Source of the DNA: an uncultured Eubacteriales bacterium
GTDB lineage: Bacteria; Bacillota; Clostridia; Christensenellales; CAG-917
Reading direction: 5' to 3'
Length of the DNA: 47,875 nucleotides
Assembly (NCBI GenBank): GCA_900549225.1
Contig: URNP01000011.1
Span: 1-47,875 of the forward strand
The position numbers were made by a program, and so were the translations under genes. Positions within the stretch are counted from its first letter, which is position 1. Each line of letters begins with the position of its first letter. The notes under the pieces were generated by a model. The model had not been told where the DNA came from. It did no database searches and was given only the letters and a program-made list of their open reading frames with translations. Below, one piece after another: positions 32,676 through 40,437 of this stretch.

Positions 32676-33626
32676 ATGGTTGAAATGATAGTTCAGGCAA
32701 TCAGAATCGGCGCGGTGTTCCTGTTTGGTTCAACGGGCGAAACGCTCATCGAAAAATCCGGTCACCTCAATCTAGGTATCCCGGGTACTATGTGCCTCGG
32801 CGCGGTTGGCGGATGCATCGGCGCAAACCTTGCGTATAACGGCGGCGCAAGCGACTTTGGCGTTATCCTTATGGCAATCCTTATGGCTATGCTGTTTGCC
32901 GGATTTATGGGGCTGATATACGGATTCTTCACGATTACGCTCAGATGCAATCAGAACGTCACCGGTCTTACGCTCACGACTCTCGGCACGGGCGTGCTCG
33001 GATTCTGGGGCAGAATGATGGCAAAAAAGGACATTGCCTTCGTGCGTGCAAGCAAATGCTTTACCGCTCCGATGTTCGGCAAGGTCGGGAACGACGCTTT
33101 CTCGCAAATTTTCCTCTCGCACGGCACGCTGATTTATCTTTCGCTCATCGTGGCAATCGTCGTCGCTTTCGTGTTGAGAAAAACGAGAAAAGGTCTTTCA
33201 CTCTCGGCTGTGGGTGAAAACCCTGCGGCGGCTGACGCTGTCGGTATAAACGTTACGGGATACAAGTACACCGCTTGCGTGCTCGGTGCGGCAATTGCGG
33301 GTATCGGCGGTGCATGCTATATCCTCACTTGCACGAGAGGCTCGCTCGAATACGTCGTTGACGCATTCGGTTGGCTTGCGGTTGCGCTCGTAATATTCTC
33401 GCTGTGGAGACCGGGGCTCGGTATTATCGGCTCGTTTATTTTCGGTATCCTTTATATCGTGGCCTCTTACGACGTTATTCCGACCTCGCTTGCAGGCAAA
33501 GAAATCGTGCAAATAATCCCGTATGCAGTCACCGCACTCGTGCTTATAATCATATCTTTCTTCAATAAGCGCGAAACGCAGCCGCCTGCGGCACTCGGTA
33601 TGTCGTATTTTAGAGAAGACAGATAA
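32676..33626 (+). CDS. Nucleoside ABC importer permease 2
   Basis: The protein is 316 residues, the YufQ/NupC-like partner permease. The N-terminal GETLIEKSGHLNLGIPGTMCLGA and the loop AVGENPAAADAVGINV mark the family. About nine membrane helices are visible. AGGAGG lies just inside the end of the preceding gene. It is the last gene of the operon and is followed by a terminator 30 bases on. Confidence 0.93.
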   Translation: MVEMIVQAIRIGAVFLFGSTGETLIEKSGHLNLGIPGTMCLGAVGGCIGANLAYNGGASDFGVILMAILMAMLFAGFMGLIYGFFTITLRCNQNVTGLTLTTLGTGVLGFWGRMMAKKDIAFVRASKCFTAPMFGKVGNDAFSQIFLSHGTLIYLSLIVAIVVAFVLRKTRKGLSLSAVGENPAAADAVGINVTGYKYTACVLGAAIAGIGGACYILTCTRGSLEYVVDAFGWLAVALVIFSLWRPGLGIIGSFIFGILYIVASYDVIPTSLAGKEIVQIIPYAVTALVLIIISFFNKRETQPPAALGMSYFREDR

Positions 33627-33655
33627 TATACCGTATCTCTCGGAAGTGCTAAAAC

Positions 33656-33687
33656 AAAAAATCCCTTGCATTTGCGAGGGATTTTTA
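33656..33687. terminator. Terminator between the importer operon and the dCMP deaminase gene
   Basis: AAAAATCCCT/AGGGATTTTT with TGC/GCG continuing the stem works on both strands and lies between convergent genes. Confidence 0.88.
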
Positions 33688-33717
33688 ATATCGATTATTA
33701 ATCTACGTATTTGTTCG

Positions 33718-34167
33718 TTATTCTTCGAATTTTTCAACCGTGATGCCGGCTTCGTCGAAAAGTTGCATCGAAAATTCGTCGGGGTAGGGATGTTTGTACC
33801 CGTCGCGCTTTATGCCGCTGTTGATGATAAGTCTCGTGCAGATTGTGCATGGTTGGTGCGTGCAGTAAAGCGTTGCTCCGTCAACGGATATGCCGAGTTT
33901 TGCCGCTTGGACTATTGCGTTTTGCTCCGCGTGTACGGCGTAGCATTTTTCCGCGCAAGTGCCGCTCTTTATGCCGAGTTTGTCTCGCATACAATAGCCT
34001 TTGTCGCGGCAGTTGAGTATGCCTGCGGGGGCGCCGTTGTAACCCGTGGTCAATATGCGCTTGTCCTTGACGATTATCGCTCCTATCGCTCGGCCTTCTC
34101 TTGCGCAACTCGTCCAGGTGGAAACGAGCTGTGCCATATCCATAAATCTTTTGTCCCAATCGTTCAT
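33718..34167 (-). CDS. Deoxycytidylate deaminase-like protein
   Basis: The protein is 149 residues. The zinc site of cytidine/deoxycytidylate deaminases is complete: HAEQNA (His79 and catalytic Glu81) and PCTIC (Cys107 and Cys110). TTGYNGAPAG and the extra Cys/His region around CRDKGYCMRDK are typical of dCMP deaminases and the late-competence relative ComEB. It would convert dCMP to dUMP for thymidylate synthesis. GGAAG lies seven bases before the start. It is monocistronic with its own promoter. Confidence 0.92.
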   Translation of the reverse strand: MNDWDKRFMDMAQLVSTWTSCAREGRAIGAIIVKDKRILTTGYNGAPAGILNCRDKGYCMRDKLGIKSGTCAEKCYAVHAEQNAIVQAAKLGISVDGATLYCTHQPCTICTRLIINSGIKRDGYKHPYPDEFSMQLFDEAGITVEKFEE

Positions 34168-34196
34168 ATCTTACTTCCAAAAGTTTTGTTATTTAT

Positions 34197-34225
34197 ATAA
34201 TAACAAGCAAAACAAGTCGTGTCAA
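34197..34225 (-). promoter_or_regulatory. Promoter of the dCMP deaminase gene
   Basis: On the minus strand, TTGACA, 17 bases, TATTAT. Confidence 0.8.
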
Positions 34226-34379
34226 TTGCGAAGCGAAAATTGGCCGTTTTGCTCGTTTTTCGCACTTGCAACGCAGGACGTTTTGAACGCTTTGACGGTC
34301 ATATTGCAAAATATCGCATTTTTCAACATCGTCGGCTGAAAAATCTGCCTAAAAATCAAAAAAAAAATTGCATAATATA

Positions 34380-34408
34380 TTGACATTTGGCAACCTATGG
34401 TATAAACT
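34380..34408 (+). promoter_or_regulatory. Promoter of groESL
   Basis: TTGACA (34380-34385) is followed by TATAAA after 15 bases or TAAACT after 17. The CIRCE-like site begins just downstream, as in HrcA-controlled operons. Confidence 0.75.
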
Positions 34409-34409
34409 G

Positions 34410-34436
34410 TTAGCAATCAAGCAGAAAGACTGCTAA
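34410..34436 (+). promoter_or_regulatory. CIRCE-like HrcA operator
   Basis: TTAGCAATC, nine bases, GACTGCTAA. The consensus is TTAGCACTC-N9-GAGTGCTAA, so the spacing is exact and each half differs from it at one position. HrcA represses chaperone genes through this element; hrcA is not in the window. Confidence 0.88.
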
Positions 34437-34471
34437 AATATTTAGTTCATACTCGACAACGGAGGCATAAT

Positions 34472-34753
34472 ATGATTAAACCATTGTTTGACAAGGTTGT
34501 TATCAAGGCAATCGAAACAGATGAAAAAACCGCTAGCGGAATCGTTCTTCCCGGCGCGGCAAAAGAAAAACCGCAACTTGCAAGAGTTATCGCAGTCGGC
34601 CCGGGCGGCACTATCGACGGCAACGACGTCAAAATGCAAGTGAAACCGGGCGATACCGTTCTTTATAGCAGATATGCAGGCAGCGAGTTTAAGATTGACG
34701 GTGAAGAAGTGATCATCGTAAGTCAATCGGATATTCTCGCAATCGTTGAATAA
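34472..34753 (+). CDS. groES: Co-chaperonin GroES
   Basis: The protein is 93 residues, the standard size. The mobile loop region (ETDEKTASGIVLPGAAKEKPQLARVIAVGPG) and the end DILAIVE are typical. It forms the heptameric lid of GroEL. GGAGGCATAAT precedes the ATG. It is the first gene of the groESL operon, 11 bases ahead of groEL. Confidence 0.97.
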   Translation: MIKPLFDKVVIKAIETDEKTASGIVLPGAAKEKPQLARVIAVGPGGTIDGNDVKMQVKPGDTVLYSRYAGSEFKIDGEEVIIVSQSDILAIVE

Positions 34754-34764
34754 GGAGGCTGTTT

Positions 34765-36387
34765 ATGGCAAAGCAATTCAAGTATGGCGACGACGCAAGA
34801 AAGGCTCTCGAAGCGGGCGTCGACGCATTGGCAAATACCGTTAAAATTACACTCGGCCCGAAGGGCAGAAACGTCGTTCTCGACAGACCTTACGGTGCTC
34901 CGCTCATCACCAACGACGGCGTGACCATCGCAAAGGACGTCGTGCTTTCAGACCCGTTTGAAAATATGGGTGCGCAAATCATTCGCGAAGTCGCAACCAA
35001 GACCAACGACGTTGCGGGCGACGGAACTACCACGGCATCCGTTCTTGCGCAGGCTATCGTCAAAGAGGGCTTGAAGAACGTTGCGGCAGGCGCAAACCCG
35101 ATGGTGCTTAAACGCGGCATTATGAAGGCTACGGAAGCCGCCGTCGAAGAACTCAAAAAGATAAGCAAGGACGTTGAGGATAAAACCGCTATCGCACAGG
35201 TCGCTTCCATCTCCGCAAGCGACGAGAAAATCGGTCAACTCATTTCCGACGCTATGGAAAAGGTCGGCAAAGACGGCGTGATCACCATCGAGGAAGGCAA
35301 GGCTATGACCACCGAACTCAACGTGGTGGAAGGTATGCAATTCGACAGAGGATACGTTTCTCCCTATCTCGTCACCAACACCGACAAGCTGTCTGCCGAA
35401 CTCGACAACCCCGTCATCCTCATCACGGATAAGAAAATCAGCAATATTCAGGAACTTCTTCCGCTTCTCGAACAAGTGCTCAAAAACGGCTTGAAACTCC
35501 TCATCATCTCCGACGATATCGAGGGCGAGGCGCTCACGACTATCATCGTCAACAAACTCAAAGGCGTGTTCAACGTCGTTGCGGTCAAAGCCCCCGGATT
35601 CGGCGACAGAAGAAAGGCGTATCTCGAAGATATCGCAATCCTCACGGGCGGCACTTATATCTCAAGCGACCTCGGCTACGAACTCAAAGACGTTACGCTC
35701 GATATGCTCGGCAGAGCAAAATCCGTGCGCGTTGACAAGGACAATACCACTATCGTCGGCGGATTCGGTGCGCAAGAGGATATTGCGGCAAGAGTTGCCT
35801 CTATCCGCGCTCAAATCGCAGAATCCACGTCCGAATACGATAAGGAAAAACTCCAAGAGCGTGTTGCAAAACTCGCAGGCGGCGTTGCGGTTATCGGCGT
35901 AGGCGCGGCAACAGAAGTCGAAATGAAAGAGAAGAAACTCCGCATCGAAGACGCTCTCAACGCAACTCGCGCGGCTGTCGAAGAAGGCATCGTTGCAGGC
36001 GGCGGCACAGCATTGCTCTCAATCGTCCCCGCAGTCAAGAAGGCTTGCGCAAAACTCGAAGGCGACGAGGCAACAGGTGCTAAAATCGTGCTTCGTGCTC
36101 TCGAAGCGCCCGTCCGTCAAATCGCCGCAAACGCAGGCATCGACGGCGGTATCGTCGCAAACACCATTATGTCCGCAAAGAAAGCCAACTACGGCTTCGA
36201 CGCTCAAAAAGAAGTCTACTGCGATATGGTCAAAGCAGGTATTCTCGACCCGACCAAAGTCACTCGTAGCGCACTTCAAAACGCCGCATCCGTCGCATCC
36301 ACTTTGCTCACGACCGAAAGCCTCGTGACAGATATCAAAGAGCCTGTTGTGGCTAATGCCGCAGCACCTTCTCCCGAAATGTACTAA
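34765..36387 (+). CDS. groEL: Chaperonin GroEL
   Basis: The protein is 540 residues and collinear with GroEL: LGPKGRNVVLDRPYG, the ATP-site GDGTTTASVLAQ (about 86-97), and the equatorial segment EEGIVAGGGTALL. It folds proteins in the cytosol with GroES. The C-terminus ends VVANAAAPSPEMY and lacks the usual GGM-rich tail. AAGGAGG sets the start. The stop codon lies inside the left arm of a 19-bp inverted repeat that belongs to repeat copy A2; no ordinary terminator is present. Confidence 0.98.
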   Translation: MAKQFKYGDDARKALEAGVDALANTVKITLGPKGRNVVLDRPYGAPLITNDGVTIAKDVVLSDPFENMGAQIIREVATKTNDVAGDGTTTASVLAQAIVKEGLKNVAAGANPMVLKRGIMKATEAAVEELKKISKDVEDKTAIAQVASISASDEKIGQLISDAMEKVGKDGVITIEEGKAMTTELNVVEGMQFDRGYVSPYLVTNTDKLSAELDNPVILITDKKISNIQELLPLLEQVLKNGLKLLIISDDIEGEALTTIIVNKLKGVFNVVAVKAPGFGDRRKAYLEDIAILTGGTYISSDLGYELKDVTLDMLGRAKSVRVDKDNTTIVGGFGAQEDIAARVASIRAQIAESTSEYDKEKLQERVAKLAGGVAVIGVGAATEVEMKEKKLRIEDALNATRAAVEEGIVAGGGTALLSIVPAVKKACAKLEGDEATGAKIVLRALEAPVRQIAANAGIDGGIVANTIMSAKKANYGFDAQKEVYCDMVKAGILDPTKVTRSALQNAASVASTLLTTESLVTDIKEPVVANAAAPSPEMY

Positions 36388-36674
36388 AACTTCGCTAAAC
36401 AGCGAATAACTGCGTCAGAGCCTCGCACTCAAACAGTCACACGGCTGAAAACCGTCGCTAAGGCATCGGGAAAACACATAAATGAGTTTTTCCGAGAGCC
36501 TTGCTTGATTTTCAGCCTGCTAACCGTGCAAGTCATCTTTTCTCTCAAAACAAGATAAGAAATGACTAAAATCACAGTTCCGAACGATGCCTTGCTTGGT
36601 GTAAAATGATAAAGTACGCTCCTGTCTGTTTGCGAGGCTCTTTCTTGTTCTTCATCTGTTTAGCGAAGTTTTAG
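36384..36674 (+). repeat. Repeat family A copy A2 behind groEL, with family B nested inside
   Basis: Outer arms CTAAAACTTCGCTAAACAG (36384-36402, includes the groEL stop) and its exact complement (36656-36674) enclose box L GAATAACTGCGTCA (36404-36417), stem GAGCCTCGC/GCGAGGCTC (36418-36426 with 36632-36640), inner stem CAAACAG/CTGTTTG (36430-36436 with 36626-36632), TCAC, the apical AGTACGCT (36613-36620) and box R TTTCTTGTTCTTCATC (36641-36656). The apical loop is interrupted by copy B2. Confidence 0.8.
36441..36603 (+). repeat. Repeat family B copy B2, inside A2
   Basis: It aligns with B1. Outer stem GGCTGAAAA (36443-36451) with TTTTCAGCC; stem AAGGC/GCCTT (36460-36464 with 36498-36502); stem CGGGAAAAC/GTTTTTCCG (36467-36475 with 36486-36494, one G-U); second arm GCAAGTCATC (36528-36537) with GATGCCTTGC. 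Pairing partners change together relative to B1. Confidence 0.7.
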
Positions 36675-36738
36675 GTGATAGTGTATTTTCGCATTATGCA
36701 TCGATTTAGAGCGCTTTTACAAGACTGAAACTCTTTGT

Positions 36739-36843
36739 GAATAACTGCGTCAGAGCCTCGCACTCAAACAAGTCCGTACGGCAAGTACGCTCCTGTCTGT
36801 AGGGGGGGGTTCCTTGTTCTTCATCTGTTTAGCGAAGTTTTAG
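36739..36843 (+). repeat. Repeat family A copy A3
   Basis: Box L GAATAACTGCGTCA (36739-36752), the left stem and inner arm as in A2, apical GTACGGCAAGTACGCTCCTG, then a damaged right stem (a run of eight G) and box R TTCCTTGTTCTTCATC (36810-36825). The 88 bases after box R repeat those after A2 at an offset of 169, so A3 arose by tandem duplication. Unlike A2 it has no matching left outer arm. Confidence 0.75.
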
Positions 36844-37134
36844 GTGATAGTGTATTTTCGCGTTATGCATCGATTCATTGCGCTTTTACAAAACTAAGTT
36901 TTAGATATTTTATAAATCGTGCAAATAGTGCCGTCATTTGCATGGACAAAGCAAGTGATATAGTGAAACAGTGGTTTAGTTTTTGTCCGCTTCGCGTGCG
37001 TAGCACATTTCACCAAACAATCGGGCGTGCGAAATTGTGGTAAGATTTTTTATCCGTGTTTGATTTGAGAGCCCACCCAAAATTATTCATTATACATTAT
37101 TAATTATTAATTAACTCCGTGCATATCGTTTAGT

Positions 37135-37860
37135 ATGCGAAAAATGGCGAAAGAGAATATAATCGTCGTGTGCACGATAGTGCTGTGTATTATGCTTACG
37201 CTGACGCTATGTATTTCCTTTTCGGAGGGTGGGTTGCTTGGCGTGTTCAACAAGGTCGACACCAAAGCGCAGACCGTTTGGGCGATTGCGTGCGGCGGAT
37301 ACTCGGATATGAAAATCGCAAGGCAAAGCGCAGGACTCGTCAAGTCAAAGGGCGGTGCGGGATACGTCGAAAAGGGCGATACCATCGAAATCGTTTACGC
37401 CGTTTATAAGAGCGAGGACGAGGCAAACGCCGTGCTTGCAAAACAGTCTGACAAAAGCCTTTACGTCAAAAAATACGAGATTGCAAAGGGCAGTTTCAAG
37501 TGGTGCAAAGACGAAATGAAAAGTGCGGTGGACGACGCGCTCAAATACTTCGATACGGCGTTTGAGGTTATGTTCGAGTGCTCGGATTCGCTCAACGAAG
37601 GCAGTATGAGTATTTCCGACACAAAAAACAAAATTAAGGTTTTATATGCGCAAATAGAAGATATAAAGTCCGAGTTCTATCAAAAAGTAGAAAATTACGA
37701 TAATGAGGAAATCACTCAAATCAAACTCGGATTGGTGACGACTCTCGCGCTTTTGGATAATATAGATTTTTCAAAAAACGAGGCGCAAACCGCATCTTCC
37801 ATACGATATCAACTCGTGCAAACGGTGCTTTGCAGACAAGCCCTTATGAACGCTTTGTAA
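37135..37860 (+). CDS. Membrane-anchored protein with a SPOR-like domain, unknown function
   Basis: The protein is 241 residues. One N-terminal membrane helix (about 8-28) is followed by a segment (about 44-115; VWAIACGGYSDMKIARQSAGLVKSKGGAGYVEKGDTIEIVYAVYKSEDEANAVLAK) that resembles SPOR domains, which bind denuded peptidoglycan at division sites. The rest is helical. The resemblance is from pattern only. There is no good ribosome site; the ATG at 37135 or 37144 could be used. It sits just upstream of dnaX but has a separate promoter from it. A role in envelope or division is an inference. Confidence 0.7.
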   Translation: MRKMAKENIIVVCTIVLCIMLTLTLCISFSEGGLLGVFNKVDTKAQTVWAIACGGYSDMKIARQSAGLVKSKGGAGYVEKGDTIEIVYAVYKSEDEANAVLAKQSDKSLYVKKYEIAKGSFKWCKDEMKSAVDDALKYFDTAFEVMFECSDSLNEGSMSISDTKNKIKVLYAQIEDIKSEFYQKVENYDNEEITQIKLGLVTTLALLDNIDFSKNEAQTASSIRYQLVQTVLCRQALMNAL

Positions 37861-37874
37861 ATAAATATTTATTC

Positions 37875-37903
37875 TTGCCATATCCGTCGTTTTGGTTTAT
37901 AAT
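37875..37903 (+). promoter_or_regulatory. Promoter of dnaX giving a leaderless transcript
   Basis: TTGCCA (37875-37880), 17 bases, TATAAT (37898-37903). +1 should be 37910 or 37911; the dnaX ATG begins at 37911. No Shine-Dalgarno sequence lies in the gap. Confidence 0.75.
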
Positions 37904-37910
37904 AACTTTT

Positions 37911-39407
37911 ATGGCATATACATCTTTATATCGTAAATATCGTCCCGATACTTTTGACAAGGTTATCGGGCAGGATCATATCGTCCGTACGCTACGCAAC
38001 CAAATTGCGCACAACAACGTCGGACACGCCTACATTTTTACGGGCACGCGCGGCACGGGCAAGACTTCCGTTGCCAAAATTTTTGCGCGTGCGGTAAACT
38101 GCCTTTCTCCGCTTCCCGACGGTTCGCCGTGCGGCAAGTGCGCAAATTGCGTCGAACTTGCTTCCAACTCGAATTTCGATATTCTTGAAATCGACGCGGC
38201 TTCCAACAACTCGGTCGATCAAATCAGAGAACTCACCGACAAAATCGGCTTTCCGCCAACGGTGGGCAAATATAAGGTGTATATCGTAGACGAAGTTCAT
38301 ATGCTCTCCAAGGCGGCGTTCAACGCGCTTTTGAAAACTTTGGAAGAGCCGCCGTCGCACGCCATTTTCATTCTTGCGACGACGGAGATTCATCAAATCC
38401 CCGCAACGATACTTTCAAGATGCTTGCGCTTCGATTTCAGGCTCGTTCCAAACGGCGTGATTGCAAAACGTATCCGCTATATTTTTGACGACATCGGCGT
38501 GAAATACGAGAGCGCGGCGGTTGATCTTATTGCTTCCGCAGGAGCAGGAAGCGTGCGTGACGCGCTTTCAATTGCCGATATGTGCGTGAGTTATTGCGAC
38601 TCAAACGTGACGTACGAGGGTGTTCTCGAAGTGCTCGGAGCGGCAGACCCGAAAAAACTGCAATCGCTTGCAACCGCTATTGCGGACGGCAATACCGACA
38701 AGGCGCTCGAAGAAGTGGCAAATCTCTGCGATTTAGGAAAGAGTGTGCCTATTCTTGCGCAGGATCTTGCAACGCTGTTCAGGAACGTTTTGTATATAAA
38801 GAACTGCTCGTCGGCAAAGAGTTTGCTCGCACTGCCCGAGGCTATTTATTCCGCTCTTGCCGAGATAGCAAAGAAGTACTCGACGGAAAAGTGTATGGGT
38901 ATTATGAAGATAATGTCCTCTCTCGAAGGGGAGTTCAGATACAGCGCGCAGCACCGCATACTGTTTGAGGCTGCCGTCGTGCTTGCCTCTTGCGGCGGAG
39001 ATAGAGACGTCAAGGTCGAGGAGTTGCAATTGCGAGTCGCCCGACTTGAAAAAATGCTTGCAAACGCGAGGAAATCGGATTTTGAGTCGGCACCTGTCGT
39101 GACGGATGCGAGGCAGGTGTGGCTCAGAGTAGCATCCGAACTTCGACAAAACGGATACACGCTGCTTGCGCTGTCCACTCAAGACGCGCAGTTCGATATG
39201 AACGACGACGAGTATCACGTCAAGGTCGCAGACGCTGCAACGCTTAACTTGCTTGACGACAAGAAAAATCGTGACGCGATAAATGCCGCGTTCAAAAACG
39301 TGGATTCGCATCGCAGACTTGTCATCGAAACCGAACGCCATCTCGACGAGGACAAGGCTTTGCCGTTTGTCAAAGAGATGTTCGGCTCGCTTTTGGAAAT
39401 AAAATAA
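37911..39407 (+). CDS. dnaX: DNA polymerase III subunit gamma/tau
   Basis: The protein is 498 residues. It is the clamp-loader ATPase of the replisome. Walker A is GTRGTGKT (45-52), the zinc knot is Cys64, Cys74, Cys77, Cys80, Walker B is YIVDEVH (124-130), and SRC (sensor 1 region) follows. The C-terminal third is short compared with many tau proteins. I see no clear slippery A-run for frameshifting to gamma. The start MAYTSLYRKYRP is the family's own, and the ATG coincides with the predicted +1. It heads the conserved dnaX-ybaB-recR cluster. Confidence 0.96.
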   Translation: MAYTSLYRKYRPDTFDKVIGQDHIVRTLRNQIAHNNVGHAYIFTGTRGTGKTSVAKIFARAVNCLSPLPDGSPCGKCANCVELASNSNFDILEIDAASNNSVDQIRELTDKIGFPPTVGKYKVYIVDEVHMLSKAAFNALLKTLEEPPSHAIFILATTEIHQIPATILSRCLRFDFRLVPNGVIAKRIRYIFDDIGVKYESAAVDLIASAGAGSVRDALSIADMCVSYCDSNVTYEGVLEVLGAADPKKLQSLATAIADGNTDKALEEVANLCDLGKSVPILAQDLATLFRNVLYIKNCSSAKSLLALPEAIYSALAEIAKKYSTEKCMGIMKIMSSLEGEFRYSAQHRILFEAAVVLASCGGDRDVKVEELQLRVARLEKMLANARKSDFESAPVVTDARQVWLRVASELRQNGYTLLALSTQDAQFDMNDDEYHVKVADAATLNLLDDKKNRDAINAAFKNVDSHRRLVIETERHLDEDKALPFVKEMFGSLLEIK

Positions 39408-39479
39408 CGCGGTTTTTAGGGCGCGTCGCGCTCGAAGCATAACACAAAATATAAACATAAATCATTTGGAGGAACAACA

Positions 39480-39803
39480 ATGGGATACGGCGGATTTGGC
39501 GGCGGTAATATGCAACAACTTATGAAACAGGCTCAAGCAATGCAAAGAAAATTGCAAGAGGCTCAACAAGAAATAGCGGAAACCGAAATCACGGGTAGCG
39601 CGGCAGGCGGTATGGTGGAAGTGACCATCACGGGTGACAAAACTCCCGTTTCCGTGTCAATCAAGCCCGAGGCGGTTGACCCCGACGACGTCGAAATGCT
39701 CGAAGATATGATTCTTGCCGCACTTAACGACGCAAATCAGCAAGCGGACAAACTCTCAAAAGACCTTCTCGGCCCGATGGGTGGCGCGGCAGGACTGTTT
39801 TGA
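39480..39803 (+). CDS. ybaB: YbaB/EbfC-family nucleoid-associated protein
   Basis: The protein is 107 residues. It has the family's glycine-rich start (MGYGGFGGGNMQQLMKQAQAMQRKLQEAQ) and the core GMVEVTITGDKTPVSVSIKPEAVDPDD. The dimer binds DNA with little sequence preference. GGAGGAACAAC precedes the start. The position between dnaX and recR is conserved across bacteria. Confidence 0.95.
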   Translation: MGYGGFGGGNMQQLMKQAQAMQRKLQEAQQEIAETEITGSAAGGMVEVTITGDKTPVSVSIKPEAVDPDDVEMLEDMILAALNDANQQADKLSKDLLGPMGGAAGLF

Positions 39804-39852
39804 TGAGAATATAAAATAAAAGCTTTGCCGCTTGGAGAATTAATAATTAATA

Positions 39853-40437
39853 ATGAAGTATATCGAACCGCTTGCAAGGCTTATTGCACAACTTTCAAAA
39901 CTTCCGTCCGTCGGTGAAAAAACGGCGGCACGTTATGCGTACGCAATTCTCAATTCTCCCGAAGAAGAAGTCAACGAACTCGTCGACGCTATTCGCGAGG
40001 TCAAACAAAACGTGCATTTCTGCAAAATATGCGGAAACTACACCGAAAACGAGATTTGCGATATCTGCGCAACTCGCAAACCTACCACGATTTGCGTCGT
40101 CAAAGAACCGAAAGATATCGTCGCGCTTGAAAAAGTCAAAGACTTCAAGGGCGTATATCACGTTTTGGGCGGAGTGATTTCTCCCATGGAGCATATCGGC
40201 CCGAACGATATTCGCATCAAAGAATTGCTCTCTCGTCTTGACGGCGTTGAAGAAGTTATTCTCGCAACCAATCCCGACGTCGAAGGCGAAGCAACCGCAA
40301 TGTATATCGCGCGTCTTATCAAGCCCATGGGCATCAAAGTCACTCGTATCGCACGCGGATTGCCCGAGGGTAGTGTGATTGAGTATGCGGATGAGAGTAC
40401 TTTGTCGCGCGCCCTCTCCTCCCGAATCGAGTTGTAA
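39853..40437 (+). CDS. recR: Recombination mediator RecR
   Basis: The protein is 194 residues. The helix-hairpin-helix (LPSVGEKTAARYA), the zinc finger (Cys57, Cys60, Cys69, Cys72) and the Toprim domain (ICVVKEPKDIVALEK to LATNPDVEGEATAMYIARL) are complete. With RecO it loads RecA on gaps. GGAG is 15 bases before the ATG, separated by an AT repeat, so initiation may be weak or coupled. The last 16 bases, including the TAA, form part of the left arm of a 29-bp inverted repeat (copy A4). Confidence 0.96.
   Translation: MKYIEPLARLIAQLSKLPSVGEKTAARYAYAILNSPEEEVNELVDAIREVKQNVHFCKICGNYTENEICDICATRKPTTICVVKEPKDIVALEKVKDFKGVYHVLGGVISPMEHIGPNDIRIKELLSRLDGVEEVILATNPDVEGEATAMYIARLIKPMGIKVTRIARGLPEGSVIEYADESTLSRALSSRIEL

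Larger units (their letters stand above)
34168..34471. other. Divergent intergenic region between the deaminase and groES genes
   Basis: It contains the deaminase promoter (34197-34225), the groESL promoter and a CIRCE-like operator. Nothing else is seen. Confidence 0.75.
36388..37134. other. Gene-free region behind groEL made of repeats
   Basis: Copies A2, B2 and A3 fill 36384-36900. The rest (36900-37134) is AT-rich with a TTAATTATTAATTAA string near 37097-37112; a similar string precedes recR. No gene is seen. Confidence 0.75.

Noticed and set aside
36384..36900. Insertion sequence behind groEL
   Set aside because: There are long inverted arms but no transposase frame. The arms are complementary to the groEL end, so they are not element termini in the usual sense.
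39000..39407. Programmed frameshift site in dnaX
   Set aside because: I looked for a long A-run with a following stem and a short alternative frame. None is convincing.
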